From NCBI GenBank assembly GCA_028284955.1, contig JANQQS010000136.1, positions 1-62,910 on the forward strand: DNA of 62,910 bases. The letters run 5' to 3'. How positions within the stretch are numbered: position 1 is the first letter of the stretch; each line of letters opens with the position of its first letter. The stretch comes from Myxococcota bacterium. Lineage in GTDB: Bacteria; Myxococcota_A; Polyangia; Polyangiales; Houyiibacteriaceae. Below the pieces are notes generated by a model. It made no database searches, was not told the origin of the DNA, and saw nothing but the letters and a program-made list of their open reading frames with translations. Below, in pieces: positions 32,369-43,200 of this stretch. A program made the translations under genes and the position numbers.

Positions 32369-33504
32369 GCTTCGCTCCTTTCGTGAGTTGCGTTGTCGAA
32401 AAACTCGTCTTGGTCGTGACATCGACGAGCATCCCGAATGACGACCGTTCGAGGCCGGCTGGAGCAGCCAAGACCGGTATTGAGTCCGAGCATGCTGGCG
32501 CCTGCGTCGGCCAAACGGAACGGCGGAAGCGTGTCTGCCGCGAGTTCGAGTTCGACGTCGTATTCGAGAGGGCGCCGCACAACCAGCTTGACCGTCTCAC
32601 GCAGCAACGTAAGCCCTTCGCCTTCCGTCGTTCCTGCTTTTTGAAACGATCGCCAAGAAGCGTCGGTCAAAGGGCCAATGCAGATCGCGAACCGACCTGA
32701 GCCGTCGCGAATGGTCTGCCCCAACATCATGCCGCCAAGTTGATGACCGCTTTGACCAAGCCGCATCTCTTGGTTCGCGTCGATCTTCATCCACCCTACT
32801 TGGAGCTCTCGCACGCGTACCGTCGCTCCGTTCCCGAGGTAAGGCTCGAGCACAACTTTGAGTGCGAGCGCCAAAGTTCTCGCGCTTCTCCCGCGTCGCA
32901 CCAAAAGCGGGACAAGCCTCAGCAGCCGAGCCGGCGGAAGCCGCGAAGCCAGTTGGCCGCCACCGAGATAGAGACCGGAGAGCCCCAGCGTACGCGCTAT
33001 CCATCGATCCCCTTGGATTCCCTCCATCAAATATCGAGATGGTTCGCGGGCCGGGGAATATCGAATCACCGCTCGATAAAGAAGCGACAGCAATCGATGA
33101 TGAAAGATATCGAGAAAGTCGCGCCGAACTGATGCACTCGAATCTTCGTGCTGGACTTCCTCGGCGAGATAGAGCGGAAGCGGGGTGACGGCACCGGCGA
33201 GACCGAGAAACGTCGTCACCACGTCAAACGCTGCTTCGTGCTCCGAAGCCTCGTTCATAGGACGCGCCTGAACCTTGACGTCTCGGACGTCTCCAGCGTC
33301 AAACGCCATATCGACACCGTGTCGAAAACGAATGACTTCACGATGCGGAGGGCCATCTCCGCCCACGCGCTGAGCACCTGGAGTCATGCGCTCGAGCAAA
33401 GCAACCAGGGTGAAGAAATGGTGCCGCGATGCCGCGTCCAACAAGGGGTGATGATCCCTGGATGGCTCTAGAGAATCGCCTGCGTGCCGGTGCGTGGTGT
33501 CCAT
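32332..33504 (-). CDS. tssG: TssG baseplate protein
   Basis: 390 residues. Family signatures: FTLVALLERM near the start, VTTFLGLAGAVTPLPLYLAEEV, RRDFLDIFHHRLLSLLYRA, and the C-terminal FAICIGPLTDASWRSF. TssG pairs with TssF in the T6SS baseplate wedge. Its 5' end overlaps tssF by 37 bp, and its 3' end overlaps clpV, indicating tight translational coupling. The C-terminal about 45 residues are polar and probably disordered. Confidence 0.9.
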   Translation of the reverse strand: MDTTHRHAGDSLEPSRDHHPLLDAASRHHFFTLVALLERMTPGAQRVGGDGPPHREVIRFRHGVDMAFDAGDVRDVKVQARPMNEASEHEAAFDVVTTFLGLAGAVTPLPLYLAEEVQHEDSSASVRRDFLDIFHHRLLSLLYRAVIRYSPAREPSRYLMEGIQGDRWIARTLGLSGLYLGGGQLASRLPPARLLRLVPLLVRRGRSARTLALALKVVLEPYLGNGATVRVRELQVGWMKIDANQEMRLGQSGHQLGGMMLGQTIRDGSGRFAICIGPLTDASWRSFQKAGTTEGEGLTLLRETVKLVVRRPLEYDVELELAADTLPPFRLADAGASMLGLNTGLGCSSRPRTVVIRDARRCHDQDEFFDNATHERSEACEPIPSASSAA

Positions 33505-35204
33505 AGGAACTCTTGCGAAGATGGATGAAGGGTGACCCGAAGCTGGTGATACGCGTTGAGCGGTGTTTCGCTGACCAACAAATGCTCCAAAGCCGACCCA
33601 AACAGGAATGCATCCCCCGTGGACGCAAACGCCGATTCATCGAGCACGATTTGCGTCTGTACGCCGGCGACCGACGCACCATCCATCATGCGACGCTGAG
33701 CGTTCATCCGAACTTCCCGGATCGCTTCGATGCGCATTTCGTTGGCGCGGCCGAGCTGGTGATCAAAACCCAAAGGTGCGTTGTAGTGGTGCAGCAACGC
33801 CCGCAAACTCGCAGCGCTTCCGAGCGACTGCGCGTTCAGCGCCAAATGCGACACCAAACGCCAGTGCATTTCGTCTCCCACTGGAGCTCGCGCTGGCTTG
33901 CTCACGCTCGTCAGGTTTCGGAACGCCGCAGCAGTCGGCGACCGCGAGGTTGACTCACAAATATCGCCAGTTCGCAGTTCGTCTGGGAGATGACGATTGG
34001 TGCAAACCAGTTTCGTTGACAACACTTCATCGCGGGTGAGGAGCTCGGTGCCGGGGAGCGTCACCGAAAGGTAGGTATCGAACGCTCCATCGATTGGAGA
34101 AGGAGTTCGGCGCAAGGTGTAGAACACTTTCTCCGACTCTCGCTCCAGATGAGAGAACTGGTGCCACGGCGAATAGGTTCTCCGTCGCCGCTGAGCCGTA
34201 ACGAGCCCTTCGACCTGGTTCACCGCGTATACTTCCATATGACGCGGGTTGATTCCTTCAGCGCGCACGAGGTGTTCGTGCCGCGCGGGGTCGCAACGAA
34301 TCGGATCGGCCCCGACGTTAAATAGATTGATCACGGGAACGCAGTGAAGCCGAAATAGATCGGGGGGCACACGTTCTGGAAGCGAAGGTGGCCGATCAAA
34401 CTCAAGCTCCACGTCGAAATCTTCTTCCAGAATATCTGGAGGCAACGCCGAAAATCCGCGCAGCTCCAAGAACAACATCTTGGAAGGCAAAGAAAAGTAT
34501 TCCTGCAGAACGCGAAGACCATCCGGGGCAAGCTCGGGCCAACTCAGAAGCGGAAGTTCAGGCGAAGCCCCGAGCGGTCGCACTGCGCGAGGCCCAAGCG
34601 CCACGCGGGCGCCATTCGCGCCAACCACGTGCGCCGCGCGTAGGTGCCGGGTCATCCATAGAAAAACCACCGACGCGACGCCGTATGCGCCGTGCAAGAA
34701 GAGTCGTATTCCGTCGCCATCGGCGTGCCATGGCCCCGCTCCTGCCCGACGAAACGAGAGACGAATTTGCGGGCGTGTGGCCGATTGCGTGTGCGCTTCG
34801 CATTCAAGCTCCAGAGGATGAAGAATCACGTCGGCGGTGGTGCGGAAAAGACACGTGGTCCCTTCGACCTCTCGACTGCCGAGCTCTGCCCCGGCGGCGA
34901 TTCGCTGTACGCCACGCTTGGAGTGATGATGAGGAAGAAACTCCACGATCGAACACGCCGGAATGGGGCGTACGGCTTGAGGAATCACCAGCTGAGCCAG
35001 CGCCTCGATCACTTCGGGAATCGCGTCGTCGATACGCTCCCGGATTCGAGCCGTAAGAAACGCAAACCCTTCCAGCAAACGTTCTACATCTGGGTCGCCA
35101 CCTCGCTGGGCAAACAGCCCCGCGAGAGACGGGTTGGCCTCGGCAAACTCGAGCCCTAGTTCGCGAAGATACGTGAGTTCGCTCTGAAAATATTTACTGA
35201 ACAT
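33468..35204 (-). CDS. tssF: TssF baseplate protein
   Basis: 578 residues. The N-terminus is diagnostic: ELTYLRELGLEFAEANPSLAG, then DPDVERLLEGFAFLTARI, PEVIEALAQLVIPQAVRP and PACSIVEF. Later segments include FRTTADVILHPL and the LEHLLVSETPLNAYHQLRV tail. TssF forms the (TssF)2-TssG wedge with TssE and TssK. ATG 35204 lies four bases after the tssE stop. Confidence 0.92.
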   Translation of the reverse strand: MFSKYFQSELTYLRELGLEFAEANPSLAGLFAQRGGDPDVERLLEGFAFLTARIRERIDDAIPEVIEALAQLVIPQAVRPIPACSIVEFLPHHHSKRGVQRIAAGAELGSREVEGTTCLFRTTADVILHPLELECEAHTQSATRPQIRLSFRRAGAGPWHADGDGIRLFLHGAYGVASVVFLWMTRHLRAAHVVGANGARVALGPRAVRPLGASPELPLLSWPELAPDGLRVLQEYFSLPSKMLFLELRGFSALPPDILEEDFDVELEFDRPPSLPERVPPDLFRLHCVPVINLFNVGADPIRCDPARHEHLVRAEGINPRHMEVYAVNQVEGLVTAQRRRRTYSPWHQFSHLERESEKVFYTLRRTPSPIDGAFDTYLSVTLPGTELLTRDEVLSTKLVCTNRHLPDELRTGDICESTSRSPTAAAFRNLTSVSKPARAPVGDEMHWRLVSHLALNAQSLGSAASLRALLHHYNAPLGFDHQLGRANEMRIEAIREVRMNAQRRMMDGASVAGVQTQIVLDESAFASTGDAFLFGSALEHLLVSETPLNAYHQLRVTLHPSSQEFLWTPRTGTQAIL

Positions 35205-35207
35205 CGC

Positions 35208-35618
35208 TCATCCCACGTGCACCCGACCACCAGGCGCAAACAGGGTGGACAACCGGACCAATCGTCGCTCGGGTCCGTCGAGTCGCCCTACAATGTCAAA
35301 CCGAAGTCGCAGTGGGTCTTCGCTTGGAACGAAGCGCACAGACACGTGGAGCACCCGGGGCTCATACTTCAGAATGCAGTCCCGAATCGATTTCTGAATC
35401 GTCTGAACCGCCTCAGGTATCTGATGCACTACGTCCGTAAAATCCACCAGTCCGAAGTCTGGAGCAGAAGGGCTTTCGCCTGCACGGGCGTTGAGCAATG
35501 CTCGAATATGGTCGACCACGGAGCGCTCCAGATCGAGCTGCCGCTGTCCCGACCCGAGCCGGGAGAAAAGACCACGCTGATTGCTCGCCGGCCCGCCAAT
35601 GAAGCGAGAAGCCCTCAT
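35208..35618 (-). CDS. tssE: TssE, gp25-like baseplate protein
   Basis: 136 residues from ATG 35618, chosen because GAGGAG precedes it and the tssC stop is just upstream; the open frame upstream lies inside tssC. Contains LERSVVDHIRALLNARAGE, APDFGLVDFTDV and DCILKYEPRVLHVSVRFVP, the gp25/TssE core. TssE starts sheath polymerisation on the baseplate. Confidence 0.9.
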   Translation of the reverse strand: MRASRFIGGPASNQRGLFSRLGSGQRQLDLERSVVDHIRALLNARAGESPSAPDFGLVDFTDVVHQIPEAVQTIQKSIRDCILKYEPRVLHVSVRFVPSEDPLRLRFDIVGRLDGPERRLVRLSTLFAPGGRVHVG

Positions 35619-35622
35619 CTCC

Positions 35623-37104
35623 TCAGGCCTTGTCGAGTTTGCCGACGAGAGACAGGGTGAAGTCTGCGCCCATATACTTGAAGTGCGGACGCACATGGAG
35701 CTGGCAGCGATACCAACCAGGCTGGCCGTCGACGTTTTCCACCATGACCTGAGCTTGTCGCAAAGGCCGGCGAGATCGGACCTCCGAAGCAGGGTTATCC
35801 ATGTCCGCCACGTACTGCCCGATCCATTTATTGAGCTCGCGCTCCAAATCCGCCCGTTCTTTCCATGACCCGATTTGCTCCCGCTGGAGCACCTTGATGT
35901 AATGTGCGAGACGCGTGATGATGAACACGTAGGGAAGCTGCGTCCCTAGCCGGTAGTTTGTCTCCGCCAGTTTGCCTTCCTCTGAGTTGCCGAATAGTTT
36001 CGGCCTTTGGCACGAGTTCGCGGAAAAGAAACACGCGTTGTCACTATCTTTGCGAAACGTGAGCCCGATAAACCCTTGCTCCGAAAGTTCGTATTCACGC
36101 CGATCCGTAAGTTGTGATTCCGTGGGAATCTTCGTCTGAATTTCTCCCATCGCTTGGTATTGATGGAGTGGGAGATCGTCCACGGTGCCTCCCGAACGCG
36201 GCCCGATCACATTCGGGCACCACCGAAACTTCGCGAAAGAATCGGCGATACGGGACGCCAGCGCAAAGGAGCTAGGGCCCCAAAGATACGCATCGTGGTC
36301 GCCAATGACTTCTTCCTCAAAGTTAAACGCCGAAACCGGAATGGTATCCGCCCCGTATGGCAGCCGAAGCAGAATGCGCGGAGCGCACAAGCCGACATAC
36401 CGAGAATCCTCGCTGTCGCGAAACGAATTCCAGCGCGCATATTGCGGCCCTTCGAATATCGACTGCAGATCTTTGAGCTTGGGTAGCTCTCGATAGCTTT
36501 CACATCCGAAGAACTCCGGGCCTGCGTTGGCGAGCAACGGGGCGTGGGCCATCGCAGAAACCGCTGCGCACTTCTGCAAAAGCTCCATGTCCTGCGGCCC
36601 TGGCCCGAAATCATAGCTCGCCACCACCGCGCCATAGGGCGAACCGCCAAAGGTCCCGTACTCTTGCGAGTAAACCAATCGGTAAAGTCCTGACTTCTGA
36701 ATCTCAGGCGTGTCTTCGAAGTCTTCGAGCAACTCCTTTTTCGAACAATTCAAAACCTCGATCCGAATATTTTCTCGGAAATCTGTCGAATCAACGAGGT
36801 ATTTCAGGCCGCGCCATGCCGCTTCAAGAGATTGAACGTCTGGGTGATGAAGAATGGCGTTGATCTGCTTTGAAAGCCGCTCGTCAATCGTCGCAATCAT
36901 GGCGTCCACGACGTTTCGGTCGATTTTCTCCCCCATGCGCGAAGGAGCAAGCATCTCCGTCACAAATGCTTCGATACCTTGTCGCGCGACGTCATACCCT
37001 TCGTCATCTGGTTTGAGTTTCGCTTCGTTCAGCATTTGCTCTAGTAGAGAACCCTCTTCCTCTTGTGTCGCCTGAGATGCAACTGCGGTCTGTTCTTCGG
37101 CCAT
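35623..37104 (-). CDS. tssC: TssC, large sheath subunit
   Basis: 493 residues. Signatures are NAILHHPDVQSLEAAWRGLKYLVD, LNCSKKELLEDFEDTPEIQKSG, YKLVYSQEYGTFGGSPYG-like text (YRLVYSQEYGTFGGSPYG), FGCESYRELPKLKDLQSIF, and the C-terminal RRPLRQAQVMVENVDGQPGW. The N-terminal helix (SLLEQMLNEAKL) is the ClpV-recognised region in known systems. Coupled with tssB, 36 bp upstream, to build the contractile sheath. Confidence 0.93.
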   Translation of the reverse strand: MAEEQTAVASQATQEEEGSLLEQMLNEAKLKPDDEGYDVARQGIEAFVTEMLAPSRMGEKIDRNVVDAMIATIDERLSKQINAILHHPDVQSLEAAWRGLKYLVDSTDFRENIRIEVLNCSKKELLEDFEDTPEIQKSGLYRLVYSQEYGTFGGSPYGAVVASYDFGPGPQDMELLQKCAAVSAMAHAPLLANAGPEFFGCESYRELPKLKDLQSIFEGPQYARWNSFRDSEDSRYVGLCAPRILLRLPYGADTIPVSAFNFEEEVIGDHDAYLWGPSSFALASRIADSFAKFRWCPNVIGPRSGGTVDDLPLHQYQAMGEIQTKIPTESQLTDRREYELSEQGFIGLTFRKDSDNACFFSANSCQRPKLFGNSEEGKLAETNYRLGTQLPYVFIITRLAHYIKVLQREQIGSWKERADLERELNKWIGQYVADMDNPASEVRSRRPLRQAQVMVENVDGQPGWYRCQLHVRPHFKYMGADFTLSLVGKLDKA

Positions 37105-37140
37105 GGTCTTATCCTTGTCTGCTCTGAGTGATGGAAAGGT

Positions 37141-37638
37141 TTAGTTGTCTGCCTCGGGCGCGATGCCGAGCTCCGCGATCAATCGGTTCCGCGCCCCTTC
37201 GTCCGCGAGGAGTCGCTGAATCTGCCGACGAAACGCCGGAATGTTGCCGAGCGGGCCTTTGAGTGCGGTGAGCGCTGCGCGAAGCTGCATCAGCTTCTTG
37301 AGCTCCGGCACTTGACTGGCGATCCCCTCCGGGCCGAAGTCTTTCATGTTTTCGAACGCCAGCTTCATCGAGAGCTCTGCCTCTTCTTCGCCGGACAGCA
37401 GATCTGGAACCGAAATCTCAGCGCCAAGCTTGTGTTCGGCCATCACTTCGTTGAAGTTGTCTTTGTCGATATTGAGCGGTTTCCGATCCTCCACAGAGCG
37501 CTCATCGGGTCGCCCCGTGTAGTCGCCTACCGCGAGCAACTTAAGCGGAAGCTCGCGTTCTTCTTGGGCATCCCCAGTCGCGGGTTTATATGTGATGTTG
37601 ACGCGTTCTTTGGGTGCGACGGATCCATCTTTGGGCAT
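37141..37638 (-). CDS. tssB: TssB, small sheath subunit
   Basis: 165 residues, AGAAAGGAAAAACC before the ATG. Contains VNITYKPATGDAQEERELPL, LLAVGDYTGRPDERSVEDRK, NFNEVMAEHKLGAEISVPDL and the C-terminal IPAFRRQIQRLLADEGARNRL, all standard for TssB. Forms a stable heterodimer with TssC. Confidence 0.93.
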   Translation of the reverse strand: MPKDGSVAPKERVNITYKPATGDAQEERELPLKLLAVGDYTGRPDERSVEDRKPLNIDKDNFNEVMAEHKLGAEISVPDLLSGEEEAELSMKLAFENMKDFGPEGIASQVPELKKLMQLRAALTALKGPLGNIPAFRRQIQRLLADEGARNRLIAELGIAPEADN

Positions 37639-37671
37639 GGTTTTTCCTTTCTGATCACTGCGCGATCGCGC

Positions 37672-39285
37672 TTAAGTCTTTGCTCGTTTCGGTTCGCCGG
37701 CCGCGAGCGCGGCTTGTGGGTCCACACAAGCGAGCTGCGCGTATACCGATTTCGATCGCTCGACGACGCTCGGGTCTCGAAGCGACAATGCGACAAGGGT
37801 GTTGAAATGGGCTCGATGACAGCGCGCCGCGAGCGGCGGATCCCATTCTTGAAGCCCGCGGCTTCGCATCTCGGCAGAGAGCTCTTCGAGAATGGCCAGC
37901 GCCGCAAGCAACGAGCCGCCTCCCGAGCAAACGTCGGCAAGTACCAATCGCGCTTCGAACCGAACCCGAGCATTCCTCGCGCTCTGCGCGCCGTCTTGAA
38001 GAAGCTGGATCGCTTCTTCGTTTTTCCCCGTGACCTGAAGTCGACGAGCGGCTTCAAAAAACTCTCGTCCGATGCCGTCAGTTTCCGGGGGTTTCGTGGG
38101 AGACCCCGGGTCGCGAGATGTTACTTCAAGATCGAGCCATTCCGCGGCTAGCGGCCCCACGAAAGGACGGCCATCCGCAAACTGAAGTTCTCGGAGCGTA
38201 GGAAAACGACCCAACAAATCCGAAGTGCCGCGGCATACCGCTCGCCTCGCCGCTTCGTATTCGGAACCAAGCTCATTGAGCGCGCGCGCAACCCAGTATT
38301 GTAAGTCGACCCAGAATCGATGGGTCGCCAGCGCTGACTCAGCCTCGTCAAGCAGCGCCGGCCAACTCCCAGAGCGGGCGAGGGCGGGAAGTTGCGCGAC
38401 GAGATCGGCTGAAGGAGGAGGAACCGCGGTACGATTTTCCTCAGCCCTCGGCGGTGGTGCGTCGAGATGAAGGTAGAGCGCGACCCGACTGAGTCGATAC
38501 GCGCGTGAGTCGTCGCGAGCCTCACGAAAAATCAGTCGTGCCAACTGCTGCATGTTTGCCGCCATACCCCGGAGATGTTCGGGAACCTCTGCGACGTCGC
38601 CCGGAAGACTAGAACCTGCCGAGATGGTGGTTTGAGTGAACTTCGCGGGAGGTGAAGCAGCCGCTGTTCCTTTAGGACTAGACGGGTCTGGTGTCGCAGA
38701 GTCTGGCGCCTGCTTCTCCTCGCTGGGCAATGAGAGTTGAAGCCGCGCGACGTCATCCAGCAGTGGTCGCAGCGCCGGCGCATGCTCTTCAAACCGTCGA
38801 CTCACGATCGACTCGAAATGCTTGACCGACGCGGTCAGCGCTTCCACGGCTTCTCGATCCTGGGCGCCGACTTGTACATCAGCCAGCGTTCGTCGCACTC
38901 GATCAAGGAGCCACTCCAGCGCACCAGCACGCGCGCGCATGCGTTTTCGCGTAGGGAACAAATCGTCCCAATACCGATCCACGACCTCGCTGATCAGCCA
39001 GAGCCCCGTGGCAAGACCCGACAGGCCCGAGGTGGCATAGAGCCCGTGGGCGACGTAGCTCGAGATCAATACATCTTTCGATACTTCACGAAGCAAGCTC
39101 GCCCCTCGCTGCACCACGTCGGGCCAATCAACTTCTCCTCCCGTTGGCATATCGAGGCGGTCCATCTGATTGCGCAGCTGCTCGTGAACCGCTTCATATC
39201 GCGCATCTGTGCCAGCCGGGGCATCGGGAGAGATCGGCAGAAGCCAAGGTTCCGCCTGCTGCTGCCACGCGAACAGCTCAGCCAT
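37672..39285 (-). CDS. tssA: TssA, baseplate/tail assembly protein
   Basis: 537 residues from ATG 39285, with CGGAGGGTATCGCC upstream. The ImpA N-terminal domain is clear: LLPISPDAPAGTDARYE, DWPDVVQRGASLLREVSKDV and VAHGLYATSGLSGLATGL...YWDDLFP. A Pro/Ser linker follows near 215-245, then a helical C-terminal domain with ESALATHRFWVDLQYWVARALNELG. The first 8 bp overlap the tagF stop. Confidence 0.88.
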   Translation of the reverse strand: MAELFAWQQQAEPWLLPISPDAPAGTDARYEAVHEQLRNQMDRLDMPTGGEVDWPDVVQRGASLLREVSKDVLISSYVAHGLYATSGLSGLATGLWLISEVVDRYWDDLFPTRKRMRARAGALEWLLDRVRRTLADVQVGAQDREAVEALTASVKHFESIVSRRFEEHAPALRPLLDDVARLQLSLPSEEKQAPDSATPDPSSPKGTAAASPPAKFTQTTISAGSSLPGDVAEVPEHLRGMAANMQQLARLIFREARDDSRAYRLSRVALYLHLDAPPPRAEENRTAVPPPSADLVAQLPALARSGSWPALLDEAESALATHRFWVDLQYWVARALNELGSEYEAARRAVCRGTSDLLGRFPTLRELQFADGRPFVGPLAAEWLDLEVTSRDPGSPTKPPETDGIGREFFEAARRLQVTGKNEEAIQLLQDGAQSARNARVRFEARLVLADVCSGGGSLLAALAILEELSAEMRSRGLQEWDPPLAARCHRAHFNTLVALSLRDPSVVERSKSVYAQLACVDPQAALAAGEPKRAKT

Positions 39286-40225
39286 GGCGATACCCTCCGG
39301 CCAGCTGTACCGACGTGAGATCACGGACGAGCGTGCTCATTGGAGTGGAGGTGGCGGGTGGTTTCAAATCCGCCCCGATCGCTGTCAACGCTTCGTCGAT
39401 CGCTCGGCGATACTGGGTTTGGAGCGACCACACGTGGTCGAATGCTTGGTCAGGATGCATCAGAGCGCTCCACACTTCATGCGACGGATTGCTGAAGGCG
39501 ATCACCAGCGATTCGTCACCGGTCGACCTCTCACCACGAGAGGTTCTCCAAAAGGCAGAAGCAGCCACGGGACAGAGGCGCGACACGAGTTCCATCCAAA
39601 TCAGACGGTCCAAGTCTCCGCGGGCGGAACAGCTGAGGACCGGCGCGCGTTCCGAAATGTCTCGTTCGCGCGCCCGGTCGCAAGCGAGCAACAAAGTGCG
39701 GTACGCGTAGTAACGCAGTTCTGGTCGCTCAAATATCCTGGCTTCGAAGGTTTGGACCAGCTCGGCATGGAACATCTCATGACAACGTGATTCCGCCCGA
39801 TCCAGCGCACGGGTATCGATGGTCGGCAGTCGACCTAGCGTGTTGAGCACGTCCCGTGGGGATCGCCTGGCCACCGAGCTCAACACGGACTCCAAAGGTT
39901 CGAGAAACTCTTGGCAAGCGATAGGCACCGTCGCCCAACGACCTTGTATGTCGCGCCTCGGCAGGATCAACATAGCGGCGAGCGGATACTTTCGACCTGC
40001 AGCGTCTCGACTCGGAACTGCCAACCCCACCGCGATATCAGCGTCCCATGCAGGACAGAACACAAACCGAACCAACGAATCACAAAGCGATGAGTTGGCG
40101 AGCACGAGAGAGTCCATCGCAGTTTGGAGCCAGGCATCGAAGTGCCGCACCACACTGGAGGTCGAACCAACTCGCAAGAAGTCGCCTTGGCTCGGAATCT
40201 TTCCAACTAGAGCTAGTTCGTTCAT
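39278..40225 (-). CDS. tagF: TagF, T6SS-associated protein
   Basis: 315 residues from ATG 40225; the product begins MNELALVGKIPSQGDFLRVG, the usual TagF start, with VRHFDAWLQTAM and FCPAWDADIAVGLAVPSRDAAGRKYPL following. The reading frame is open upstream into tssM but family length supports this start even though no strong ribosome site is seen. TagF represses T6SS post-translationally in Pseudomonas, where it is often linked to PppA; no PppA phosphatase gene occurs here. Confidence 0.85.
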   Translation of the reverse strand: MNELALVGKIPSQGDFLRVGSTSSVVRHFDAWLQTAMDSLVLANSSLCDSLVRFVFCPAWDADIAVGLAVPSRDAAGRKYPLAAMLILPRRDIQGRWATVPIACQEFLEPLESVLSSVARRSPRDVLNTLGRLPTIDTRALDRAESRCHEMFHAELVQTFEARIFERPELRYYAYRTLLLACDRARERDISERAPVLSCSARGDLDRLIWMELVSRLCPVAASAFWRTSRGERSTGDESLVIAFSNPSHEVWSALMHPDQAFDHVWSLQTQYRRAIDEALTAIGADLKPPATSTPMSTLVRDLTSVQLAGGYRHG

Positions 40226-40250
40226 CGCATGCACCCACAACACATCACGA

Positions 40251-43200
40251 TCACCCCGCGGACGGACACATTCGTCGGGAAGTGACGATCTCCGCAGGAA
40301 CCTCCGCGTCGTCTCTCCGCAACAGACCCAGCAATCGCTTCGAGGAACCCTTGGAATCCAAGAACGGGGCGTTCGCACGCGTTGGTTTGAAATCGATCAG
40401 CACGCCTTCTTTCCGGCCGCGAATACGCCACGACACCCGAAAGACCTGATCGCGTTCTTTGGAAACCAAACGCCCGCTCTCGAGCAAACGGAAAAAGCCC
40501 CATTCGCCCTCGTAGTCCAATGCCTCGTTCGTCCCTCGCGCGCCGCGCACTTCGATACGCGCGCCTTTACCGGCGTCCTCCCCCGGCCATGTCATTCGCT
40601 GCCAGTGCTCGGGGCCGTTGTGGTATTCGAAACTTTGACCCCCGATCGAGAGAACTTGGCTTGCCAAACCAGGGCTCGGGAGGATTCGAACATCGAACAC
40701 GACCTTGGGTTCACTGCTGCCGCGCGGAAAGAACGCTTTGGTCAGTTGAAGAGACGTATCCAAGAAACGCAGGAGCCGTCGTTGCATCACCTCTGCGGCC
40801 GAACGGCCGAGCTGTTTGCGAAACACAAAATGGCTACCTTCTTGCTCGACCTGCTCTTTGAGCCGTTCTTGGTAGTGGCTCCACAAGATTCCATCGTTTG
40901 GTCGATAGAAATCGGCGAAGTCGGATAGCGCGAGATCAGAGCCTTGCGGGTCGTAGGGATACCGACCCTTCATTCCTTCTGCGAATGGCGTCACAACGTC
41001 GCTGCACCATCCGCGCGCCGAACCAGACGCGGCAGCTGCCGCGAAGCTCATGGATGCTCCATCGATCGGAGGCCACAAAATCGATTCGAAAACCGGGCGC
41101 CATCCTACTTCTTGCTCGGCAATCAATCCTTGTGCGCTGGTGCGGGCAACCTGCAGGCGATTGGTCAACTCGTCTGAATCGGACGAGCCATCGAGATGGT
41201 TTTGTAGCGCGTCTCGAAGAAATAGAAGCTGCTCCTCGTACACCGCGAGAGGTGTCGCAGAGGGCGCGCCTTCTTCTTTTGTCTCGGCGACACCAAACTG
41301 GAGAAATCCCTGAAACTGACGCGCCAATTGCTCAGCCAACTGGTGCTCTTGTTTTTGCAGCCGATTGTTGTTCTTCGATGTCGTGTCGGCACCGCCAAAC
41401 GCTGCAACCAAAGCCTCGGTCTTCTTGGTCACCTCGCCCGGCAGTTGCTCGACTTTGCTGCTCTTTCCTTCCTTGGCAGCTGTCTCACCCGACGCCGACG
41501 CATCAGACTGCGTCAACGTAATGTTCTTTTTTACTCCGTCGAACAGTCGCGAAAGAGGTGAAGGATCGCCTCGAGTGAGATCTTGCATCGCTCGTAGCGC
41601 ACCCGCGTTGCCAGCTCTCGGAGGCACGGTATGTAGACCGCGCACAAACTCCTTCCATTGATCGGTGTATCGCCTAAAGTATTCTTTACGAACCTGGAGA
41701 AACTGTTCCGCTCTTGCTGCCGAGGACGGTTTTTGCCACGCGAAATCGGCGAGCACCCAGCGTTCTCCGAGAAGTCGCCGCGCGGGGTCGTTCAACATTT
41801 CCCGTACCCCCGAATCCCATGCAAACTGCGTGAACGCGGCGTGCACGGTCCGACGCCCACGGAGCCATGGAACCGTCGTGCCAACCAATCGCTTCACGGT
41901 CATGGGCGAGCGATCCGAAAATTGCTGGACGATGGCGTCGACCGCCACACGCTCCGCAATCACCCGAGACAGAGCTTCTCGACTCCCCGCAACGACATCA
42001 CGGTCTCGTCGAAACAGCAGCGTTTCGCGTTCCGTTTGCGCACGAACAAACGGCTCCACGTATCCCGCCAAACGCCGATGTGCTTGGGCCGGCGCCGACG
42101 AGGCGACTGCCCAATGGCGGGCGAGATACCGCGTAAGAAAAGTCTGGGAACTAGACGTCTGCGAAGGCTCCGTGGCCTCACGAGGAACGGACAAAAGCAA
42201 ATGCCCCTTGAGCCTTTCGAAGTTGCTTCGATACGCTTCCACCGGAGGCTGTTCATCCGGGCTTGCCTCGTAACGACGGGAAAACTCTTCAAGTCGCTCG
42301 AGCTCAGCTCGAAACACCGGCTCCACAACCCTTCGCCTGAGCAATCCGACGTACAGGTCGCGAAGCGCCGGGAAGACCGAATGACCGCGGTACATGCCCA
42401 TACGCATCGTCCACGGCGGGCCTTCGTCTCGGTGATGCTCAAGATCACGAAACAGCGCGTGAAGCGTTTGTAGCCCGCTGGGAGGCACGACCGCAGGGCT
42501 TGTCGGCGCTTGCTTCAACGCCTCGAGGGAACCTGCAGTGCGGTCTACAACCGTATCCATGCGTCGAAGAAGGTCGCGGTTTTGATTCCAGGAAACGAAC
42601 GACGCAGCGCCCCAAGCGAGGGAAAGAGTGGCGGAGGCTGCAACGAGCGAATAGCGAATGCGACGCTGTCGCCGACGTTCTGCAGGGCTACGAACCGCCA
42701 CCGTAGCGTCCGCAAAAATCACATCGCGAAACACATCACGTAAGAAATAGCTTTTTTGTTCGATCACAGGCTGCGCGGCGGGCAGCGAGTGTTCAATGCC
42801 AAACGCTTGAGCCATCCGCCCCATGACTCGATCGATCGGCCGGCCTTCCTGCGTTCCACTGGCAAAGTAGGCGCCGCGCATGGATGGTGTTTCACGAAAT
42901 ACGTCTTCTTCGAACAAATGCTCAATGAAGCGACTCAAGGAGTTCTTGAGCTCTCTCATCTGCTGCGGAAACGTATAGATGAGCTCCCGATGCTGAGTTC
43001 GACGTTCGTCAGCGAGCCGCCTCAGCAAACGGTTGTCGGTGGCATCGACGAGGCGTTCAAACCGTTGTTCGAACTCGAGCCCGGGTTGCTGCACCTTGCC
43101 CGACAATGGAAGTGTAAACCCCCAAATCTGGCCGCGATCCGACCGTGACAGATCGCCAAAGGTTTCCGCGAAGCCCGGAATGAGATCGCATTTGGTAAAG

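Noticed and set aside
39819-40928. A 369-codon plus-strand frame
   Set aside because: Antisense to tagF and the 3' end of tssM, both well supported by family motifs.
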